DNA of 64,000 nucleotides, taken from assembly GCA_963675935.2 (NCBI GenBank), contig CAXXPV010000005.1:1-64000 (forward strand), read 5' to 3'. The notes beneath the pieces were generated by a model. That model saw nothing but the letters and a program-made list of their open reading frames with translations, was not told where the DNA came from and did not search any database. This document shows, in pieces, positions 59,115 through 64,000 of this stretch. The stretch comes from G963675935 sp963675935 (lineage in GTDB: Bacteria; Planctomycetota; Planctomycetia; Pirellulales; Thermoguttaceae). How positions within the stretch are numbered: position 1 is the stretch's first letter; the number at the start of each line of letters is the position of its first letter. A program made the translations under genes and the position numbers.

Positions 59115-59635
59115 CTTCAAGCCAAAGTATCCAACAGAAGGGTACTTTGGGTTAACCGAATAAGGCCGAGGCGCAATGCCCCGGCCTTTCGCGTTTTAAG
59201 GCCAGTCTTCGCAACAAGTTGCGATTCTCCGGCAGTCTCGCCCATCGTGTCTCGCTTCCGACCGGAGACACCCCTCGCCGCCCTTCGGCCACCCAAAATC
59301 GAGCCGTTTTTGGCCAATGTCTCTGTGTCTCTCTTTGGCTTCAGAGTCCGGGTTATTAGCCCAGCGCAAAATTGTCGCGCGCCACATAACCCACGATATG
59401 CGCCAGAAAAACGTCGCCTGGGTCATGAGGCGGTGATGCCCTGCTGGGTGGTTTGATGACCGACGAGGGAAACCCGGGCGTCCCCCCAAACCGCTGTTCG
59501 CCCCACCAACCGTACAGCCGAATGTCGCCACAACGCCTGCTCGTCGCGATGCGATGCAGATTTTGGAAAAATTCCGGTCACTTTCCGGATCTTTGGCATA
59601 TATAACCCCCATCAACATCCTGCGAGGTTATGACC
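59115..59635. other. Island left edge, no gene supported
   Basis: About 520 bp between the tRNA and the first small gene. Contains the hairpin 59162-59188. Short open frames here have neither ribosome sites nor recognisable products. Confidence 0.4.
59162..59188 (+). terminator. Intrinsic-type terminator hairpin after tRNA-fMet
   Basis: Stem AAGGCCGAGGC (59162-59172) pairs with GCCCCGGCCTT (59178-59188) with one A-C mismatch and a 5-nt loop, followed by TCGCGTTTT. Confidence 0.65.
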
Positions 59636-59845
59636 ATGCCAATCAAGACTGCAATTTCCGACATGACGGCCGAGCAGCGGCGACACGCTATCGCAACTAT
59701 TCTGGCACGCGGGGTCTTGCGCTACCATCGCCGCATTCGCCGATTGGATTCGGGCCCTGATGAGAAAATGCCGGAAACTCCGCCCGAGGGCCTTGAGGTT
59801 TCTGAAAGAAAGAGGCTCAGTGTGTCTCGGCGTACCAGGGAATGA
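59636..59845 (+). CDS. Small island protein A
   Basis: 69 residues from ATG 59636 with CGAGG about 8 nt upstream. Core IATILARGVLRYHRRIRRLD followed by PETPPEGLEVSERKRLSVSR. The next gene is a clear paralogue. Such small Arg-rich proteins accompany large serine recombinases in planctomycete mobile regions. Function unknown. Confidence 0.65.
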   Translation: MPIKTAISDMTAEQRRHAIATILARGVLRYHRRIRRLDSGPDEKMPETPPEGLEVSERKRLSVSRRTRE

Positions 59846-59876
59846 TTTACGAGCCCACCCAAACGGAGCTGTCATG

Positions 59877-60095
59877 ATGGGAGACACGAATATTGATGCT
59901 GGCCCGGCCAGCGAAAAGCGTTGCGGGGATGTCGCTGCAATCTTGGCAAAGGGCGTGTTGCGATTCCAGCATCGCATCCGGCGGTTGGATTCTCGACACT
60001 GCGAGAATTGCTCAGAATCTTCACCCAAAGGCCTTGAGGTTCTCGGCGAAATGAGGCTCTCTGTGTCAGGGGTTAACGCAACCGAGAACTCTTGA
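59877..60095 (+). CDS. Small island protein B, paralogue of A
   Basis: 72 residues. VAAILAKGVLRFQHRIRRLD and SSPKGLEVLGEMRLSVSG match protein A over about 50 positions, so the pair is a tandem duplication. CGGAG lies upstream. ATG 59874 or 59877 starts it. Leads directly into the DUF2924 remnant 8 nt later. Confidence 0.65.
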   Translation: MGDTNIDAGPASEKRCGDVAAILAKGVLRFQHRIRRLDSRHCENCSESSPKGLEVLGEMRLSVSGVNATENS

Positions 60096-60103
60096 GGTAT
60101 CCC

Positions 60104-60376
60104 ATGAATATCGAGGTAGAACATGAGGTGGCTGCCTTGCGTCGGGCGACCACAGGTCAAGTGTGGGAACGTTATGCCGAACTGTTCGGTGAAAAGCCGA
60201 GATCGAGGCACAAGACGTATTTGGTCCGCAGAATCGCTTGGCGTCTTCAAGCACTTGCGGAAGGTGGGCTCAGCGAACGCGCCCGCCCGAGATGTTCCGG
60301 CAAGTGCAGGAAATCCTTCAGCGCAACGGTCGCACCGGCGGTGTGGTGGTTCGCAACCGATACGGGGCGTTGCTGA
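60104..60376 (+). pseudogene. DUF2924 protein, C-terminally truncated
   Basis: The first 60 residues (IEVEHEVAALRRATTGQVWE, RHKTYLVRRIAWRLQALAEG) match DUF2924, a family of about 140 residues normally found just upstream of a large serine recombinase. After LSERA at about 60285 the frame drifts into recombinase DNA in the wrong phase and stops at 60376. I read this as a deletion joining DUF2924 to the middle of the recombinase gene. Confidence 0.75.
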
Positions 60377-61026
60377 AGGGCTTGTTGTTTTGCCACGCCT
60401 GCCAGCGCGCGATGGTGCATACCTTCACCGGTCGGGGAAAGCGATTCTATCGTTACTACACCTGCACCCATGCGATCAAGAGCGGCAGGAAACGGTGCCC
60501 CACCGGATCGCTACCAGCGGCGGAGATCGAGAATGCCGTCGTTGATCAAATCCGCGGCATGGCCGACGATCCGCACCTCCGCGGCGAGGTTCTGAGTCAA
60601 GCTCGGAAGAACGTCGACTCGGAATTGGCCGATCTGCAAACAACACGTCGAGACCTTGGGCGTGAGCTTGCAAGGCATCATACCGAGATTCAGAAGCTGA
60701 TCGTGGAGACGCCGGCCAACGGAGCAGCGACGGCACGCATCGCCGATCTGCACGAACGGATCAACAAGGCAGAAATACGGCTGTCGGAGGTCAACGACCA
60801 GATCGCGGCGGCAGAGCACGAGCGATTGGGGGAGGACGACGTCGCGGCGGCATTTGCGGACTTCAACAATGTCTGGAATGCCCTTAGTCCGCGAGAAAAA
60901 GCTAAAGTCCTGAACATTCTCATCTCGCGAGTGGAGTTCGACCCCAGCGACAACTCCATCGCCATCACGTTCCACTCTTCAGGCATCAAAACGTTGGCTC
61001 AGAGCCAGAATGACGAGGCAGCATGA
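60292..61026 (+). pseudogene. Large serine recombinase, C-terminal half only
   Basis: About 245 residues from an internal Met 60292. FRQVQEILQRNGRTGGVVVR, then the zinc ribbon LLFCHACQRAMVHTF and CTHAIKSGRKRCPTGSLPAA, a coiled coil (ADLQTTRRDLGRELARHHTE) and the end LNILISRVEF. The N-terminal catalytic domain with the nucleophile Ser and the recombinase domain, roughly 300 residues, are absent, so it cannot recombine DNA. Its stop overlaps the next start as ATGA. Confidence 0.85.
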
Positions 61027-61547
61027 TCACGATCAAGAAGACACTTCATTTCAGTCGCGGAACGGCCGGGCGCCGTCGAATCACAAACGAGCAACCGGTT
61101 GTCGAGACCGTGCCTGCCGGCCAGATTCCAAGGATTTCCAAGCTGATGGCGTTGGCAATTCGGTTCGACCGTCTGATTTGCGAGGGAAAGATACCGGATC
61201 AGTCGCAATTGGCCCTCGCAGCTCACATCAGCCAGCCTCGCATGACGCAGATCATGAATCTTCTCCACCTGGCGCCGGACATCCAGGAGGAATTGCTTAT
61301 CTTGCCCCCGCTTTTCGAAGGGCGAGCCCCAATCAATGAGAAGACGCTACGCCCGCTTGCCGCCAAGATCTCTTGGGCAGAGCAGCGGCGGTTCTGGCAA
61401 CGACTTCGAGAGGGTATCGAGACGACGCAATCGACAGAAGACCTTGATCAGTTCCACCAAACAACGCCGCGAACCACGATTAAAGAAAAGGTAAGCGTCA
61501 AGAAATCAACACTGGCTGTCGTCACCCCGATATTGCCCCCAGGCTAG
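61023..61547 (+). CDS. HTH protein associated with the serine recombinase
   Basis: 174 residues, coupled to the recombinase remnant by ATGA. Basic N-terminus (HFSRGTAGRRRITNEQ), then a helix-turn-helix with SQLALAAHISQPRMTQIMNL and LLHLAPDIQEELLILPPL, reminiscent of ParB/KorB-type HTH. C-terminal WAEQRRFWQRLREGIETTQS. Probably a DNA-binding regulator of the mobile region. Confidence 0.75.
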   Translation: MITIKKTLHFSRGTAGRRRITNEQPVVETVPAGQIPRISKLMALAIRFDRLICEGKIPDQSQLALAAHISQPRMTQIMNLLHLAPDIQEELLILPPLFEGRAPINEKTLRPLAAKISWAEQRRFWQRLREGIETTQSTEDLDQFHQTTPRTTIKEKVSVKKSTLAVVTPILPPG

Positions 61548-61983
61548 TTGCGAGCCGACTGAGCAAGCTGGGGCAAGACCGGGAGCGTGGCCTTGTAGCC
61601 GCCTGGTGGGGCTCCAGAGCCGTGCCAAAAAACGGTGGTCTGCTGGGGCATCTCAGTTCAACCGTAGGTTTGCTGGAACTGACCGCGGTTTGACGTGACC
61701 AGAGCGTCTTGGCTGCGTCGGTGGGGGCGACCGACGCGTCTTGGCAACTTGCGTTTGGATCCCTCGGACAATGTGACCGAGGTGATTCAGTTGCCTCGTC
61801 ACCCGACAGAACCTGTACCGATCGTCGATCCGCCAGAATATCGCATTCCTATAGCTGTTGTAGGCATGCACATTCACATTTCAGCGACCGCGCTGTTCCA
61901 CTTGCCCCCTCCAGTTTCCGGCGGTAAACTGCTTCCGAGCTCTTTGTGTGCCAGTTGGAGGGGATATGGAATAGGTGGTAACC
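61548..61983. other. Non-coding leader between HTH gene and CHAT ORF
   Basis: 436 bp. A frame from 61695 to 62087 exists but overlaps the CHAT ORF, has no ribosome site and no family pattern, so I leave it out. AGGTGG at about 61973-61978 may serve the CHAT start. No repeats recognised. Confidence 0.45.
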
Positions 61984-64000
61984 ATGCCGTCATTTTTCGC
62001 GATCCACTATTGTGTAGTCTTGCCTACGGAAGACGAGGCCAAGTTCAGTCCTGTGCAAGGCTTCTCCCATGGGCTGTTACAACGTAGCGGCATTTTCCGA
62101 GACATCTTGCGGAACGCACCGCCGACCGTACTGGAGCTATACCATCCGTCAGTTAAAGCGATTCAGCATCGGATTGCGGGGGAGGCCTCCTATGTTGCAT
62201 TTCCGCTGATCGCCGGTGAACTCGACAAGTTCTCGGTCTCGCCAGACTCACCGTTTTGGGTATTGTTCACGGATCGTGAATCCCGAAGTGAGGTCAATGC
62301 CTTCATAAATCGATCGTCCATTCCAATACTGACGATCGATTCTGGAGAAAAGCCAGAAAACGCGCAGTCGCCATGCTTTACACGAGCTGCGCTCATCGCG
62401 CATTGCGATTCTGTCCTTGCTTCCCTGCGAGAGAACGATCCAAACCACCGATTGGTGACGATGGGGAATCTTCGCCACAATCCTGATCAGGAGCAACGGC
62501 TTAACATTGAGATCAGTCTCCTGAACCACAATACAACGGTGCCGAATGAGTTGGCGTTATTGAGCGTTGGTTGCCATCATGGTGAAATTGGCAAGCCCTT
62601 GGTAGGCGAAGACGACGTATACATTTCGGCAATAGTGCGATCTGCAGACGAGTTGCAGCGTCTGCGAGCAGTAATTCCTCCAACCAAGCTATACGCGATA
62701 TCACCTCCGATCACAGATTTGATAGTGACATCCCCGGGTATTTATCAGCACGTTCGCGGTGTTCGGCGGCCTCAGCGTGCAGAATCATCAGAGTTGTTTG
62801 AAATGCTCAGGGTTCTTCAAAGTCAGCAAACGTATTCGATGCTGTCGGAGGCTGCAAGCTTTCGGAGGATTATGAGCGATCCAATCTCAAGTGCACTGCT
62901 TCAAGTCCGCGCTGCTGAACTCAACGCGTATACAAGTGCGCTAGCTGTTCGAGCAGCGTCATATCTGTGTCCGGTGTTGCGATTACCGCCCGGTGTAGAC
63001 CATGTCATGCCGTCAGTGATCCGGTTTGCAGATTCAATACGCGGTGGCCGCACTGCTGTTTCAAAAAAGACAAAACGGCTAGCGGAATCATTGTTTAGAG
63101 ATCTGAGAGAGCGGGTTGATAACCGCTTTGTCGAACGAATTGACTGTGTCGAAGGGCATATCAAACTGATTTCCGACACACCTCTGGAATGGCTGCCGAT
63201 CCGAGGGCTTCCGCTCATGCTTCGTCATTCCACAAGCCGAATACCAGTCACGCCGGGGAACCTCTTATTCGGCGAGATATTGCCACCTGGCCCAATTCAT
63301 CTAACAATGCGAGATTTTGAGGAAACGTTGGTTCTGCGGTCATTTAACAGTAATGACCCACTGCGCGATCACATGAAGATCGCTATCGATGCCTATGAAT
63401 TAAGCAACGGTGAGAAGTTGCCGGCTCGTATTGTCGATGTTAGTAATCGCGAGCAGTTGGTCCACGAGCTTAATAGTTTCGAGGGGGCATTTGCTGTATT
63501 CGACGGACATGGATCTCACTCAAAGGGTGACGATATAGGCAAGCTGCGACTTGCAAACGAGGTGGTCAACTTGTGGGAGATTCGGAAAGAGGCGAGAGTG
63601 CCTCCGATTTTCTTCGCATGCGCCTGTGACACTCACGCGATTGGCCGCTCCCACGCGACATCGGGAAATGGACTCCTTGTGAGTGGCGCTCGTGCGGTCA
63701 TAGCGAGTGTTCTCCCGATAGAGTCAAAACGCGCCGCGATGTTCGTCGGACGACTGTTGTTTCGAATTTACGAGCTATTGCCTGTGGTGACGGGGGGAAA
63801 GACACGGACGGGCATCCGATGGGACCGTGTAATCAGCCTTCTGCAACGCATGATGTTCGCCAGCGAATTAACCTTCATGCTTGCCGAACGCCGCCGTGAT
63901 CTCAAGAAGCGGATATTCGATGCCCACGGCGCGAGCACCCAAATAATCCATACTTCAGGAACAGGCTGGTACGAGCTCTTCATCGAGTTGTTAACGCGGG
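61984..64000 (+). CDS. CHAT-like caspase-fold protease, large, truncated by window edge
   Basis: An ORF of at least 672 codons from ATG 61984 with no stop before the end of the window. The C-terminal part shown has FDGHGSHSKGDD (His at residue 509) and IFFACACDTHAIG (Cys 546/548), the latter aligned to the ACxTG-type catalytic motif of CHAT peptidases, then GLLVSGARAVIASVLPIESK and a long amphipathic helix (FVGRLLFRIYELL). The N-terminal 450 residues have no recognised domain (for example HLTMRDFEETLVLRSF near 455). Base composition is less GC-rich than the flanks. Partner genes would lie to the right. Confidence 0.8.
   Translation, partial: MPSFFAIHYCVVLPTEDEAKFSPVQGFSHGLLQRSGIFRDILRNAPPTVLELYHPSVKAIQHRIAGEASYVAFPLIAGELDKFSVSPDSPFWVLFTDRESRSEVNAFINRSSIPILTIDSGEKPENAQSPCFTRAALIAHCDSVLASLRENDPNHRLVTMGNLRHNPDQEQRLNIEISLLNHNTTVPNELALLSVGCHHGEIGKPLVGEDDVYISAIVRSADELQRLRAVIPPTKLYAISPPITDLIVTSPGIYQHVRGVRRPQRAESSELFEMLRVLQSQQTYSMLSEAASFRRIMSDPISSALLQVRAAELNAYTSALAVRAASYLCPVLRLPPGVDHVMPSVIRFADSIRGGRTAVSKKTKRLAESLFRDLRERVDNRFVERIDCVEGHIKLISDTPLEWLPIRGLPLMLRHSTSRIPVTPGNLLFGEILPPGPIHLTMRDFEETLVLRSFNSNDPLRDHMKIAIDAYELSNGEKLPARIVDVSNREQLVHELNSFEGAFAVFDGHGSHSKGDDIGKLRLANEVVNLWEIRKEARVPPIFFACACDTHAIGRSHATSGNGLLVSGARAVIASVLPIESKRAAMFVGRLLFRIYELLPVVTGGKTRTGIRWDRVISLLQRMMFASELTFMLAERRRDLKKRIFDAHGASTQIIHTSGTGWYELFIELLTR

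Noticed and set aside
61695..62087. 130-codon frame before the CHAT ORF
   Set aside because: Overlaps the CHAT start, no ribosome site and no recognisable motif.

Overview
The window looks like a chromosome segment of a Planctomycetes bacterium, probably of the Pirellulales type. This rests on family content (several DUF1559, DUF1080, NPYRSP-type, CPNGH zinc-ribbon/GYF, prenyltransferase-repeat and NPCBM proteins plus a MoxR/DUF58/BatA/VWA operon), high GC, and the very many palindromic dispersed repeats. No taxonomic search was possible, so the assignment is inference.

Layout: 0-7 kb carries an OleC-like AMP ligase, a UvrA paralogue, a small three-gene cassette (nucleotidyltransferase remnant, DUF6883, DUF4926), a ThiF/MoeB enzyme and an exported rhamnose-mutarotase-like protein. 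7-20 kb holds thioredoxin reductase, rpsT, a TPR protein, a DUF1080 protein, a MazG-type pyrophosphohydrolase coupled to a large membrane protein and an ABC ATPase, then pgi and apgM (glycolysis) and a DUF1559 protein. A ParE/antitoxin pair lies at 20.2-20.7 kb. From 37.2 down to 20.9 kb, one long minus-strand gene train runs PQQ-propeller, MoxR, DUF58, two unknown genes, BatA, VWA, a 1238-residue DUF4175-like protein, a prenyltransferase-repeat protein and an NPCBM protein.

37-53 kb is mostly housekeeping: tRNA-Glu, rpiB, a zinc-ribbon/GYF protein overlapping a P-loop membrane ATPase, ispD, a HEPN two-gene unit, tyrS, a class-V aminotransferase, an SDR protein, an M32 carboxypeptidase, and the translation/replication cluster rplY-pth-rpsF-ssb-rplI. 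52.7-58.7 kb carries a CAP protein, an IS3-type insertion sequence, trmL, a secreted Tyr/Pro-rich protein and a second prenyltransferase-repeat protein.

From the initiator tRNA at 59.0 kb onward the sequence changes character. It has two tandem small paralogues, a truncated DUF2924 gene fused by deletion to the C-terminal half of a large serine recombinase, an HTH protein, and finally an ORF of at least 672 codons, open to the window edge. That ORF has a CHAT-like protease His/Cys pair (H509, C548) and is not a family I can name. It is the best candidate for an undescribed system.

Repeats are the second theme. At least two MITE-like families can be reconstructed with terminal inverted repeats and target duplications. 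Family A has an 18-bp TIR and a 10-bp duplication and occurs in three copies; one copy is itself split by the IS3 element with a 4-bp duplication. Several palindromic or low-complexity repeats are inserted in frame inside genes, including between start codon and signal peptide in two translationally coupled genes.
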